Shown here one piece after another: positions 50,684 through 60,429 of a stretch of DNA of 64,000 bases. The DNA is from Candidatus Limosilactobacillus merdigallinarum (GTDB taxonomy: Bacteria > Bacillota > Bacilli > Lactobacillales > Lactobacillaceae). The notes under the pieces are model-generated. The model saw only the letters and a program-made list of their open reading frames with translations. It was not told the DNA's origin and made no database searches. A program made the position numbers and the translations under genes. The number at the start of each line of letters is the position of its first letter. The stretch's first letter is position 1. The DNA lies in contig DXFH01000001.1 of the NCBI GenBank assembly GCA_019114515.1, positions 62,001-126,000 of the forward strand, given 5' to 3'.

Positions 50684-51022
50684 ATGCAATTAATCGTTAC
50701 CCAAGCCGCCAGTAAATGGTTGATCAATAACTTAAAGCTAACAGCCGGTGATGGCGTAAAGTTCTTCCCAAAGGATAATAAAGTCCCCGTCAAACATGGC
50801 CCACACCAAGGATTTGCTAAAGATAATCAACCCGACAGGCCCATCCTAGAGGTTAAACAGGACGGTATCAATTACCATATCAACTTCACCGATGACTGGT
50901 TCTTCTCTGCCCGCACCACTACCATTGACTATTCGGCAAAACAAGGACTTTTCTTTACCTTTACGGCTGATCCAGACACAGTGGCTGGTGCTTCCGTCGA
51001 TTACGAAAAATACTTAATGTAA
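50684..51022 (+). CDS. HesB/IscA-like (Fe-S_biosyn) family protein without cysteines
   Basis: MQLIVTQAASKWLINNLKL...GDGVKFF...DWFFSARTTTIDY. Confidence 0.68.
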   Translation: MQLIVTQAASKWLINNLKLTAGDGVKFFPKDNKVPVKHGPHQGFAKDNQPDRPILEVKQDGINYHINFTDDWFFSARTTTIDYSAKQGLFFTFTADPDTVAGASVDYEKYLM

Positions 51023-51085
51023 ATTAAAATATCATTTGACTTTATCATCATTTTATAATATATTGTCAACAATGAAACAAAACTT

Positions 51086-51337
51086 GACGAGAGAGTAAAC
51101 CAATTGCTCGTTATTAAGAGAGCTGCGGATGGTGCAAAGCAGTTAATAAGCATTAGTCGAAGATGGCTCGTCGAACAGGAACTAGCGATACTTAGCTAGT
51201 TACGGTCGTGCCCGTTATTGCACATCACTATTCAATTTGAGCAGTGAATGAGGGTCTGGCTGTAAAGTCAAGCCAAAAACGGGTGGTAACACGTAATCAA
51301 TCGTCCCGGGGATCAATTTGATCCTCGGGATTTTTTA
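51086..51337 (+). promoter_or_regulatory. T-box riboswitch leader, probable Val specifier (GTC)
   Basis: GACGAG/CTCGTC Stem I base, AGAGAGCTGCGGATGGTGCAAAGCAG, GTC at 51156-51158 followed by GAAG, T-box core GGGTGGTAACACG at 51281-51293, terminator CCCGGGGATCAAtTTGATCCtCGGGATTTTTT. Confidence 0.85.
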
Positions 51338-51353
51338 TTTAGGAGGTCTTCTT

Positions 51354-52697
51354 ATGACAGCAACATTAACTGATTTATCAAAGTACGCGAGTGAACATTG
51401 GCAAGACTTCAGTGATTTGTGGCGTTTTAAAACGATCGCCGCGCAGCATTTAGGCATTCAAGAAACCATTGATTGGCTTGCTAAAACTTTTAAGCAACTC
51501 GGCGCGAAGACAGTAGAAGTATGGAATGATCAGGGTGGCAACCCCGTGATTTACGCTGAGTTTGCTGGTAATAGCGACAAAACCGTCCTCTTCTATAACC
51601 ACTATGATACTCAGCCTGCCGACCCCGTTGACCAATGGGATAGCGATCCCTTCGAGCCCAGCGTCCGGGATGGCAAGATCTTCGTCCGCGGTGCCGAAGA
51701 CGATAAAGGAGAATTGCTTTTCCGCCTCGTTTTATTGAAATATTATCAAGAACATGGCGGGCTGCCCGTCAACGCTAAATTCTACGTAGAAGGTGAAGAA
51801 GAAATTGGCAGCAGTCACGTCGTCAAATATACACAGGCGCACCGTGATCAGCTTACTGCCGACGCGGTCATTTGGGAAGGTGGCGCCAAGAATGCTGCCG
51901 GTCAGCTTAGTATCACTGGTGGTCTTCGCGGCATTGCCTGTCTCAAGCTGTCTGTCAGTTCTGCAAAGACCGACCTCCACTCTTCACTGGCTTCTTACGC
52001 TGAATCAGCTCCTTGGCGACTGGTCAAGGCTTTAAATAGTCTCCGCGATGATGACGACAATCACATTAAAGTTGCCGGAATTTATGATGATGTCACACCA
52101 TTAACCGACGAGGAACGATCATTAATTGGCAAACTCAATTTTGATCCGCAAACGATTATCCAAAATGCCGGATTAACGCGGCCACTATTGAGCAAGCAAC
52201 CACTAATCGATTTAGCAAATGAGCCCACGATCAATATTGAAGGCATCACGGCGGGCTACCAGGATGAAGGAGTAAAAACCGTCACGCCACGCTACGCCTC
52301 AGCTAAACTCGACTTTCGCTTGGCGCCTAGTCAGGATCCTACTAGAATCACCGGCCTAGTACAGAAGCAGTTAGAGCAAAATGGCTTTTCTGATGTCAAA
52401 GCGGAATACCTAGTCGGCCAACCAGGCTTCCGTAGCGACGTCAATCATCCCTTCATCAAACTCGTGTGTGACACGGCTGCCGAAGTGTACGGGGAGAATG
52501 GTTATGAATACGTACTTAACTCTTACGGCGCTGGTCCTGCTTACGCTTTCGGTCGCCTATTAAAATTACCCGTTTTAAGTATCGGTCTTGGTTATGCCGG
52601 CGCCCACGTCCATGGTGCTAATGAAAACATCCGCTTAAATGATGCTTACCAAGCTCTGCAACACCTTGACCTCGTCTTAAGTCGTTTTGCAGAATAA
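51354..52697 (+). CDS. M20 family metallopeptidase (dipeptidase)
   Basis: VLFYNHYDTQP, RGAEDDKGELLFR, EGEEEIGSSH; start MTATLTDLS after AGGAGG. Confidence 0.87.
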   Translation: MTATLTDLSKYASEHWQDFSDLWRFKTIAAQHLGIQETIDWLAKTFKQLGAKTVEVWNDQGGNPVIYAEFAGNSDKTVLFYNHYDTQPADPVDQWDSDPFEPSVRDGKIFVRGAEDDKGELLFRLVLLKYYQEHGGLPVNAKFYVEGEEEIGSSHVVKYTQAHRDQLTADAVIWEGGAKNAAGQLSITGGLRGIACLKLSVSSAKTDLHSSLASYAESAPWRLVKALNSLRDDDDNHIKVAGIYDDVTPLTDEERSLIGKLNFDPQTIIQNAGLTRPLLSKQPLIDLANEPTINIEGITAGYQDEGVKTVTPRYASAKLDFRLAPSQDPTRITGLVQKQLEQNGFSDVKAEYLVGQPGFRSDVNHPFIKLVCDTAAEVYGENGYEYVLNSYGAGPAYAFGRLLKLPVLSIGLGYAGAHVHGANENIRLNDAYQALQHLDLVLSRFAE

Positions 52698-52702
52698 TAA
52701 AA

Positions 52703-52741
52703 ATGACCGTTGTCCCCTCGACTGGGGTAACAGTCACTTTG
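52703..52741 (+). terminator. Rho-independent terminator
   Basis: AATGACcGTTgtCCCctcgactGGGgtAACaGTCACTTTG. Confidence 0.55.
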
Positions 52742-52762
52742 TCAATTTATACCTAAAATATA

Positions 52763-53335
52763 TTAATGTTGCTTAGCAATGCGCTCGAAGTTGCTGGCGA
52801 CATCCTTATTAGCTGTTGGATGGCAGTGAGGATCACCGTCCCTGCTTTGGTCAACTAAAGCAACCGGGTGGCCATTATGAAAAGCAAAGAAATAGGTAAT
52901 CCGGTTAGGCAGCGGTGGCTTATCACCGTCAAAGTTGTAAATGGCGACAACATTGTAATCATAGTCACCCTTGCCGGACGGAGACCATCCGATGGTGCCC
53001 CCTCCATCAACCACTTCACGATGCAAATCTTCGGGGTAATTTAACCCGGTAGAAACATGCAACGGAGCGTGACCATCATATTTCTTATAGTTTTGCCCCA
53101 TGGTTGGTCCCCAACTACGCATGAAATCGGCCAACGCTTGATCTTTTCTGCCATTCCATAAAGCACCCGTTTGCTGGGCACTAGCTGAATTTTTTCTCTG
53201 ATCTTCAGAGACGGTCTTAGCACTCTTCGCTGAGTATTGGCTATTCCCATTTGAGGAAGAAGACTTCTTTTGTCCACAGGCCGTTAACGTTAATGCAAGC
53301 GTCATCGTCAGGCCTAACGTTATCAATTTTTTCAT
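52763..53335 (-). CDS. Lipoprotein, DUF4767-like
   Basis: Signal peptide with lipobox LTAC, Ser-rich linker, C-terminal globular domain. Confidence 0.7.
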   Translation of the reverse strand: MKKLITLGLTMTLALTLTACGQKKSSSSNGNSQYSAKSAKTVSEDQRKNSASAQQTGALWNGRKDQALADFMRSWGPTMGQNYKKYDGHAPLHVSTGLNYPEDLHREVVDGGGTIGWSPSGKGDYDYNVVAIYNFDGDKPPLPNRITYFFAFHNGHPVALVDQSRDGDPHCHPTANKDVASNFERIAKQH

Positions 53336-53449
53336 TTACTAATCCTCCCTACTAAAACACCAGTCGATTATATCATCTAGCAACGCATTGGTCAGCCGGA
53401 TCACGAAGCTTGCAAGATATTGTCTTCTTGTTTTATATTACTCATGACA

Positions 53450-53568
53450 GTCGGGGTAGGAATGATAGAGTTATTGTCCAACGGAACGGAATATGAACGT
53501 TGGAAGGAGGCTTAGCCGCTTTATCATCCCGAATTCACCGCAGCAGATTTTAGCATGCAGTTCCCGAC
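53450..53568 (+). ncRNA. Candidate structured 5'-UTR element of folT
   Basis: Nested pairings GTCGGG(53450)/CCCGAC(53563), ATGATA(53462)/TATCAT(53522), TCCAACG(53477)/CGTTGGA(53498), beginning close to the predicted start site of a TTGCAA-18-TATATT promoter. Confidence 0.4.
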
Positions 53569-53597
53569 AAGTTAATCTTTATAGGGAGGCAGGTACT

Positions 53598-54152
53598 ATG
53601 TCTGTATTCTCGTTTTCAGGTCCCCGTTTGACTACCAGACGGCTGACCCTGGCCGCAATGCTGTGCGGTCTGAAAGTGATTTTAGGTAAGTTATCCATCG
53701 GTGATCCGGCTTTGTTGAAAGTTGGACTGGGCTTCATTGCAACCGCCCTGATTGGCTATTGCCTAGGGCCCTGGATTGGCGGTGGTGTCATGATCGTCAA
53801 CGACATCATTAGCAACACTATTTTGAACACGGGGAACATGTTTTTTCCCGGCTTTACCTTATCCGCTTTTATTTCAGGCGTTCTTGCTGGTATCTTCCTC
53901 TACCAGCAGCCTATCAACTGGCGACGGATCTTTTGCTATGAATTCGTCCAGATTTTGATTAGCAATGTCTTCTTAACTACCTTATGGATTTACATCATGT
54001 CCTTAAGTGCAGGCAGTGGCAGCCGCACCTTTACAGCTTTATTAATATTGCGATTGCCAAAAGAAATCATTTCCTGGCCCATTGAATCGTTGGTTGTATT
54101 AGTCGTCTTACGCGCATTTGCGAAGACCAATGTTTTACGCCGCCTCGGTTAA
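53598..54152 (+). CDS. folT: Folate ECF transporter S component
   Basis: LTLAAMLCGLKVILGKLSIGDPALLKVGLGFIATALIGYCLGPW...FFPGFTLSAFISGVLAG; start MSVFSFSG after GGGAGG. Confidence 0.82.
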   Translation: MSVFSFSGPRLTTRRLTLAAMLCGLKVILGKLSIGDPALLKVGLGFIATALIGYCLGPWIGGGVMIVNDIISNTILNTGNMFFPGFTLSAFISGVLAGIFLYQQPINWRRIFCYEFVQILISNVFLTTLWIYIMSLSAGSGSRTFTALLILRLPKEIISWPIESLVVLVVLRAFAKTNVLRRLG

Positions 54153-54262
54153 CAACATATGATGCACCCACTGAAAGCTGGAGCACAGGCAGCAACCCTG
54201 TTTGGCGGATACAACTTTGCGCCTGTTGTCCTTAAACACATATAAAAGTAATTACTATAACA

Positions 54263-54300
54263 AAAACCGTGATCTCTCATTGAGGTCACGGTTTGCTTTT
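54263..54300. terminator. Bidirectional terminator
   Basis: AAAAACCGTGAtctctcattgaggTCACGGTTTgctttt. Confidence 0.65.
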
Positions 54301-54301
54301 G

Positions 54302-54862
54302 CTATAGCGGAAAATCTAAATCCTGTCCAAAGAGGAAACGATAGCAATACTGTGTGCGGCGCATGGCTAAATTCTCAACTGGTTCCTGGCGCCCGTTTTT
54401 ATACCACTGGGTCAATGCACCATTCACGCCACCTGCCAAGAATACTTGATCTTGGTAGTTAAAATGCATGCCTTTGCGGTTAAAGGTGAAATTACGTCCC
54501 TCTATTGCCCGGGTAATCACATTTTGCATCATCGTGGGTGTCTTTAAATTAGCAAAGAGAATAACCGGATACTTGTCCGCAAAAAGGCAGGTCTCCAAAA
54601 TAATGGCATAAATACGCTTCTTTTCATTGTTTCCTTCACTAACGTTGGTCGTGATCATCCGCTGAATCTCATATTTGAATTTATCAACCAAAACATTCTC
54701 TGGAATCTTGTAATAACGGTAGAAAGTTGACCGACCACCCCCTGCCGCCTTACAAAGACCCGATATGGAAATTTCTGTCAGCGTCTGTGTTTCAAGCAAA
54801 TGACACAGACCAATAAATAACAGTTCCCGGCTCGATTGGCGCTTAGCTGCTTGCTCTTTCAT
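54302..54862 (-). CDS. TetR family transcriptional regulator
   Basis: LTEISISGLCKAAGGGRSTFYRYYKIPENVL HTH; GGAG RBS before MKEQAAK. Confidence 0.83.
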   Translation of the reverse strand: MKEQAAKRQSSRELLFIGLCHLLETQTLTEISISGLCKAAGGGRSTFYRYYKIPENVLVDKFKYEIQRMITTNVSEGNNEKKRIYAIILETCLFADKYPVILFANLKTPTMMQNVITRAIEGRNFTFNRKGMHFNYQDQVFLAGGVNGALTQWYKNGRQEPVENLAMRRTQYCYRFLFGQDLDFPL

Positions 54863-55022
54863 CTTCACATCTCCTTTGCCTGTCCGATTTGAAACAACCT
54901 CATGTCCTTTTGTGCCACTTGGCTGCAAACTATGGCTTAACCACGCTGCTTGCCGTACATTGGAATCAAGTTACATGTAACAATTCATTTCACTGTTGAT
55001 TCATAATTTTGAGGTGATTTAA

Positions 55023-55916
55023 ATGTCCAAAGAAATGCAAGTACTCGTTAAAAACATGAAGCAAATGACCAACGGGATGTTTAGCCAGTCGAAGATCGAC
55101 GTACAGGCTTGTCGGGAATTCTTGGCGCATTCCTACGCTAACCAGCCCAAGATTCCAAACGTCAAAGTGACTGAAGATAAGCTGAACAACATTCCTATCG
55201 GCATCTGCACGCCAAAGTACTTGGCTGGTCAAGATAGCATTTACTACGTTCATGGTGGCGGCTTAATTACCGGTGACGAAAAAACTGCTGTTGTCTATGC
55301 CGCACAATTAGCTTTGGTCAGTGGCCTGCGTGTGATCGCTGGTTCATACCGGCTGGCTCCGGAACACAAATATCCGGCATCCTTAGATGATACAGTTGCT
55401 ATTTACCAGGGCATCCGCGAACAGTACCCTGATTATCAAATCGCTGCCATTGGCGAAAGCGGTGGTGTCTACCTAAGTTTGGCGTTAGCGGTTTATTGCA
55501 AGATGCGCCATTTGCCACAATCAACTTGTCTGGTTTTGAACAGTGTCGTGGCTGACTTTTACGCTAAATTACCACTGCCAGCTGCACCGCATGACTATGT
55601 TGTGTCCGTTGCTGGTTTAAAGTCACTGGCCAAGATGTATGCCAAGCCAGAAGATATCGACAACCCGCTCGTTTCCTTAATCAACGCCGACTACAAGGGA
55701 TTATGTCCAATGCGTTTGACCTACGATGTGCATGAATGCCTGGAGCCGGACAGTCGGTTTGTGATTAAGCAATGTATTGAAAACAACGTTCCCGTTGAAT
55801 CAGCTGCCTACCATGATTTCTTCCATGCCTTCGCCACTGCCGGCTTAGGTACTCCGGAAAGCAAGGTTGAATTGTCCATGTCGATTAAGTTCATGCAAGA
55901 GCACTTTGCTCATTAA
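55023..55916 (+). CDS. Alpha/beta hydrolase (esterase)
   Basis: YYVHGGGLITGDEKTA (HGGG), GESGGVYLSLA. Confidence 0.85.
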   Translation: MSKEMQVLVKNMKQMTNGMFSQSKIDVQACREFLAHSYANQPKIPNVKVTEDKLNNIPIGICTPKYLAGQDSIYYVHGGGLITGDEKTAVVYAAQLALVSGLRVIAGSYRLAPEHKYPASLDDTVAIYQGIREQYPDYQIAAIGESGGVYLSLALAVYCKMRHLPQSTCLVLNSVVADFYAKLPLPAAPHDYVVSVAGLKSLAKMYAKPEDIDNPLVSLINADYKGLCPMRLTYDVHECLEPDSRFVIKQCIENNVPVESAAYHDFFHAFATAGLGTPESKVELSMSIKFMQEHFAH

Positions 55917-56217
55917 TAATTGGAAAAACTAACTAAATATACCCATACAATGCTGTCGCCGATCAAAGGCGGCAGCGTTTTTTTGTCTTAGCCTATATTG
56001 ATCGTCATTAGACTCAGTACTAATACTTGCATCGTCTGCTATTCATTGAATCAAATAAATAACAATAGCAACGGCCTCTAACACTGGTTACCAGCAAAAA
56101 AAGCATCAACCAGATAGCGAACTAATTAGGTTTCTCATCTCGCCATTACTTCAGTCGCATTTTCAAACAAGCAGTGGCGCAAAGTCCCCTCCAATATCGA
56201 CAAAGTCATACCCAACT

Positions 56218-56256
56218 ATAAAAGGGAATGCAGCTATTCAGCTACATTCCCCTTTA
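56218..56256 (-). terminator. Terminator of MFS gene
   Basis: AAAGGGGAATGTAGCTgaatAGCTGCATTCCCTTTT on minus strand. Confidence 0.75.
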
Positions 56257-56258
56257 AC

Positions 56259-57656
56259 TCATTCGTGTTGGAACTCTTGCCGCTTTGTCCGGAAAAATTG
56301 GCTAATTATGAGGGCCACTAACAAGACGGCAAAACAGGTTAAGAAACCAGCTTGGATACCTACTTGCGATGTCCCTAAGTGGTGTTTATGATCAATCAAA
56401 TTGACGACCGCCACCACAAAGGCCATACCGAAGCTAGCAGCAATCTGCCGTGTCGTAGAGAAAGTGGCTACCCCGTCCGGCAACTCCTTCTTCGGCAGAA
56501 TGGCTAAGGCTTCTGTCTGTAGCGGAATTAACATGTTCACAATACCGACCTGACGAACCCATTGCCAAAAGGCCACAAACACCGCACCACTATGCACACC
56601 AACAAACGCCTGCATTGCCGTTCCAAAGAGGTCTACTAACAGGCCAAAGGTAACCATCCGCCAAATAGGAATACGATCAAAGAGACGGCCACTCAACGGT
56701 GACAAGATACCGGTAGAAATGGCGCCTGGTAAAATGACTAATCCAGAAATAAAGGCACTCTTGCCCATCACATTTTGGATCATTAATGGCAATAAAATCG
56801 TGTTGCCGTACATAGTGGAAACTAACAGGCAATTAACCACAATCGCGATTGTAAACTGCTTATAAGTAAAGATGCGCAGGTTAATAAATGGATGGTCACT
56901 ATGCCACTGTGTCACGCCAAAGATAATGAGAAAGAATATGCCCACCGTAAGCGAGCCAGCGACCGCCCATGACAGGAAAGACACTACCCCTAAGTTGGAA
57001 AAACTATTCAGCAAAAACCAAAGACCTAAAGATGAAGTAATCAGGCCGTAAGTATTGAATTGGGGACACTCACCCGTCTTCAAACTGGGCATGAAGAAGA
57101 ACGACAGGAGTAACGTAACGAGAATAAACGGCAAGACTAAGAGAAAGAGGTAGCGCCAACTAAAGAAGTCCAAAATCAGTCCTGCTATGGACGGCCCAAT
57201 GATGGGCGAAAAGTTGAACGCCAGACCAACAATGCCCATTACCTCACCTTGGTGGCCAACACTGGCATACTTCATCGCCATGACGTTAACTAAGGGCATC
57301 ATGATTCCTGATCCTAGTGCTTGTACCATCCGGCCAGCCACGATCAGGTGAAAGTTTGGTGCTAAGGCCCCCATTAATGTCCCTAAACCAAAAATGGCAG
57401 TAAACGAAATGAAGAGCCAATGATAAGAATAGCGTTTGATTAAATAAGCTGAGACTGGAATCATCAGTGCATTGATCAGCATATAGCCATTGCTGACCCA
57501 TTGTACCTGTGATGATGAAATATTGAACACCTTCATAAAAGTCGGTAAAGCAATATTCATCATGGTCGAGCACATGATTCCAAAGAAGGTTCCCAAGATC
57601 ATAATGCTCAACACTAATTTCTGTTTACGCGTCATTACTTTGTGCTTCTCCTCCAC
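56259..57656 (-). CDS. MFS transporter, DHA2 family
   Basis: MNIALPTFMKVFNISSSQVQWVSNGYMLINALMIPVSAYL. Confidence 0.86.
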   Translation of the reverse strand: MEEKHKVMTRKQKLVLSIMILGTFFGIMCSTMMNIALPTFMKVFNISSSQVQWVSNGYMLINALMIPVSAYLIKRYSYHWLFISFTAIFGLGTLMGALAPNFHLIVAGRMVQALGSGIMMPLVNVMAMKYASVGHQGEVMGIVGLAFNFSPIIGPSIAGLILDFFSWRYLFLLVLPFILVTLLLSFFFMPSLKTGECPQFNTYGLITSSLGLWFLLNSFSNLGVVSFLSWAVAGSLTVGIFFLIIFGVTQWHSDHPFINLRIFTYKQFTIAIVVNCLLVSTMYGNTILLPLMIQNVMGKSAFISGLVILPGAISTGILSPLSGRLFDRIPIWRMVTFGLLVDLFGTAMQAFVGVHSGAVFVAFWQWVRQVGIVNMLIPLQTEALAILPKKELPDGVATFSTTRQIAASFGMAFVVAVVNLIDHKHHLGTSQVGIQAGFLTCFAVLLVALIISQFFRTKRQEFQHE

Positions 57657-57866
57657 TCAATAATGTGCTTATTATAGACCCCATATCTCAGCTAAAAAAC
57701 GCCAATCCATTAGTCTTTAATATAAAAATGAGCAATTGCTTATTATTTATTAGAAACATTGTTTAATAGGTATTACAAAAATAGCGGTTACCAAGATTGT
57801 TATGAAAAAATAGATTTTTTCTTATTTTAATGAAACTTTTTCTAATTTTAGTGCTACAATACAGAA

Positions 57867-58000
57867 TCAAAGCCAGATAGTTGATTACTCATAAGAGGCT
57901 ACCTGTCTTTACCTCAACGAAACTCAACCTTTAGTCATGTCCGGATGAGTTTCCATATCTCATTTCTAACTAGGACTTGCCGGCTGGCGGGCCCTTTTTT
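57867..58000 (+). ncRNA. Candidate stand-alone small RNA with own promoter and terminator
   Basis: Extended -10 TGCTACAAT (57852-57860); hairpins AGATAG(57875)/CTGTCT(57903) and GAAACTCA(57919)/TGAGTTTC(57946); terminator AGGACTTGCCggctGGCGGGCCCTTTTTT (57972-58000); no coding gene follows on this strand. Confidence 0.45.
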
Positions 58001-58010
58001 ATTGCACAAA

Positions 58011-58058
58011 ATCACCTGTTGCACATTTGCGGAGTAACAGGTGATTTCCTTTTTCTAG
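58011..58058. terminator. Strong hairpin, likely terminator
   Basis: AAATCACCTGTTgcacatttgcggagtAACAGGTGATTTcctttttc. Confidence 0.65.
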
Positions 58059-58088
58059 ACGTTTATAAATATATCAATTTGCGTTACC

Positions 58089-58105
58089 GCTGGGGCTGGA
58101 TCGCA
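58089..58105 (-). repeat. Remnant of family-2 repeat (right arm, inverted)
   Basis: GCTGGGGCTGGATCGCA = reverse complement of TGCGATCCAGCCCCAGC, matching copy E CCACGATCCAGCCCCAG. Confidence 0.45.
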
Positions 58106-58171
58106 CGACGCGCAGCTATTATTTGGGTAGACAAAACTTTACCTTATCGTAAGTTGGCTATGCTTCACCAA

Positions 58172-60418
58172 CTATTGATTTAATCCTTGTTCTACCATCT
58201 GGTGCACACACTGACGCATTGTCTGGATGTCCAATACTCCAGTGGCAAAGCCTTTTTGCACTAATTGGTCAGGCAAGTACTTGTCGTATTTATCAAAGTC
58301 GGGGACTTCACCATCAAAGACTAAGTCCATTGGGTCAAAATCTTTATCGGCTTCTTCCGCTAAGATTTGATAAAACTCTTTTTCACTCACATCCATTGAA
58401 AATTCCATGAAATATGGGCGGACGGAATTGAAGCCTCTTAAGCCGAGCCGTTTAGCACACTTCAGGCGTAATAGTCGCTCTAAGGCTAAGAAGGCATACG
58501 TACCCGTCCACGGGAATAGGCACCACATCTTGCCGCCTAAGTTGATCAATGGCTTCTTTAACATGCCACTGGCTTGGGCAGTTGCACGGGCATCAAGTAG
58601 GCGGGCCGTCGCATTCTTCATCAAGTAAGGATAATCTTGACTTTCCACCAACACTTTCCGCATCCGTTGCAGAATCCGTGGGTGAATATCACCGGGAACG
58701 TCGCCAAAATAAGCTGGTACCCGTCCCTTAACCTGGTGAGCGTATACCTGGTGGTGCTTGCGATCAACATCTTCAACCACCCATACCCGGCCGGCAATGG
58801 CAATCTTGTCACCAACCGGCGGCGGTTTCACGATCGTACCAAGTTCTTCGGATCCAGAGTGGACACTGTATTCTTCGTTTTCTGCAAAGACCGCATAAAA
58901 CTTAAAGTTGTTAACTACCCGTTCACCGGCCAGGCCGACAATTAGGCCGCCATTTTCGGTACGTTCAAGGTGGTCCGTTTTCAGCAAATGGTGCAGCAAC
59001 ACCTTAAAATCATCCGCCGTAATGTTGTCGAAATAAGGCAACGTTAAGATTCGGGATGCCAGTTCGGCTGGCGTCATTTCTCCACCGGCAGCCAGCGTGC
59101 TCATTGTTTGGTGGTACAGCAAGCTGTAAGGGTGGCGACCAGTCCGTGGCGGTTCAACGAAGCGATCTTCCAGGTAAAGCTGAATAATAGCGATTCCCTG
59201 CAGAAGCGGCCACGGAATCAGTTCCGGCAGCATTACCCGCGATTCTGGGTGTTCTTCGCGCATAACCAGCCACATTTCGGGCGGATTTCCCCGGCGACCA
59301 GTCCGTCCCAGTCGTTGTAGAAAACCAGTCACCGTAAACGGTGCGTCAATCTGGAAAGCCCGCTCTAAGCGACCAACATCGATGCCCAATTCCAAAGTCG
59401 CGGTGGCACAAGTGGTCATCATGGAATCTTCGTCCTTCATCGCTTCCTCAGCTGTTTGTCGAAAAGCAGTGGACAAATTACCATGGTGAATCATGAAACG
59501 ATCTGGTTCATGATTAGCCTCACAATAAGAGCGTAATGCCTGGCAGACCGCCTCACATTCCTCACGACTATTGGTGAAAACCAGACATTTCTTCCCCCGA
59601 GTATGCTCAAAGATATAGGCTAAACCGGGATCGGCCATTTGCGGCGCCTTATCCGTCTTTGGACCGAGCATCGGTTGCACTGTCTTAGTGATATTGGCGT
59701 TGTCCCCTGCCTGCACCGGATCCTTGTAAAAGTGTTCCATCGACAAGCGCCACACCTCATGAGTATCTTTAACTTTTGGCACTAGCGTTTTTCGATTACT
59801 GCCGGCCGATAGAAATTTACCAGCAGCAGTTGGATCACCAATCGTAGCCGACAAGCCAATCCGTCGCGGATTACAGCCAGCCACACGGGACAATCGCTGA
59901 ATTAAGCAGAAAGTCTGACCACCCCGGTCGCTGCGTAAAAATGAGTGAATTTCATCAATTACAATGAAGCGCAAGTCGCCAAATAAGCTCGGAATATCCA
60001 TGTGCTTATTAATCATCAATGACTCTAATGATTCCGGCGTGATCTGCAGAATACCACGCGGCTTGCGAATTAATGTCCGCTTTTGCGACTGAGCAACATC
60101 GCCATGCCAACGAGTAACCGGAATATGTGGTTCCCGGCACAGGTCACATAATCGCCCATATTGGTCGTTAATTAACGCCTTCAACGGCGCGATATATAAG
60201 CAACCCACCGAGTCTGCCGGATGCTCATCCAATAGTGTCAAGATCGGGAAAAAGGCCGCTTCTGTCTTGCCTGAGGCAGTCGGTGCTGATAGCAACACAT
60301 TATCATCACTGTTGAAAATGGCTTCACCAGCAGCTTGTTGGATGCCCCGTAGCTTTTGCCAGCCTTGCGAATAAATGTAATCTTGGATAAACGGCGCATA
60401 CCGTGAGAAGACATCCAT
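58172..60418 (-). CDS. Lhr/BrxHI-like DEAD/DEAH superfamily II helicase
   Basis: APTASGKTEAAF (motif I), VIDEIHSF (II), GLSATIGD (III), FTNSREEC, QRLGRTGRRG (VI). Confidence 0.88.
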   Translation of the reverse strand: MDVFSRYAPFIQDYIYSQGWQKLRGIQQAAGEAIFNSDDNVLLSAPTASGKTEAAFFPILTLLDEHPADSVGCLYIAPLKALINDQYGRLCDLCREPHIPVTRWHGDVAQSQKRTLIRKPRGILQITPESLESLMINKHMDIPSLFGDLRFIVIDEIHSFLRSDRGGQTFCLIQRLSRVAGCNPRRIGLSATIGDPTAAGKFLSAGSNRKTLVPKVKDTHEVWRLSMEHFYKDPVQAGDNANITKTVQPMLGPKTDKAPQMADPGLAYIFEHTRGKKCLVFTNSREECEAVCQALRSYCEANHEPDRFMIHHGNLSTAFRQTAEEAMKDEDSMMTTCATATLELGIDVGRLERAFQIDAPFTVTGFLQRLGRTGRRGNPPEMWLVMREEHPESRVMLPELIPWPLLQGIAIIQLYLEDRFVEPPRTGRHPYSLLYHQTMSTLAAGGEMTPAELASRILTLPYFDNITADDFKVLLHHLLKTDHLERTENGGLIVGLAGERVVNNFKFYAVFAENEEYSVHSGSEELGTIVKPPPVGDKIAIAGRVWVVEDVDRKHHQVYAHQVKGRVPAYFGDVPGDIHPRILQRMRKVLVESQDYPYLMKNATARLLDARATAQASGMLKKPLINLGGKMWCLFPWTGTYAFLALERLLRLKCAKRLGLRGFNSVRPYFMEFSMDVSEKEFYQILAEEADKDFDPMDLVFDGEVPDFDKYDKYLPDQLVQKGFATGVLDIQTMRQCVHQMVEQGLNQ

Positions 60419-60429
60419 GCTTTTCCCTC

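Noticed and set aside
53450-53597. THF (folT) riboswitch
   Set aside because: Looked for GGAGAGTAG and GGTGAATCAT...GCATCCGCTCC signatures; not found on the coding strand, so kept only as an unclassified structured leader.
54151-54229. Possible structured element downstream of folT (AACAACA...TGTTGT, ACAGGC...GCCTGT)
   Set aside because: The best helices are mutually exclusive and short; not convincing without comparative data.
57977-58183. 68-aa plus-strand ORF
   Set aside because: Begins in the candidate sRNA terminator and runs through a second hairpin and repeat remnant; not protein-like.
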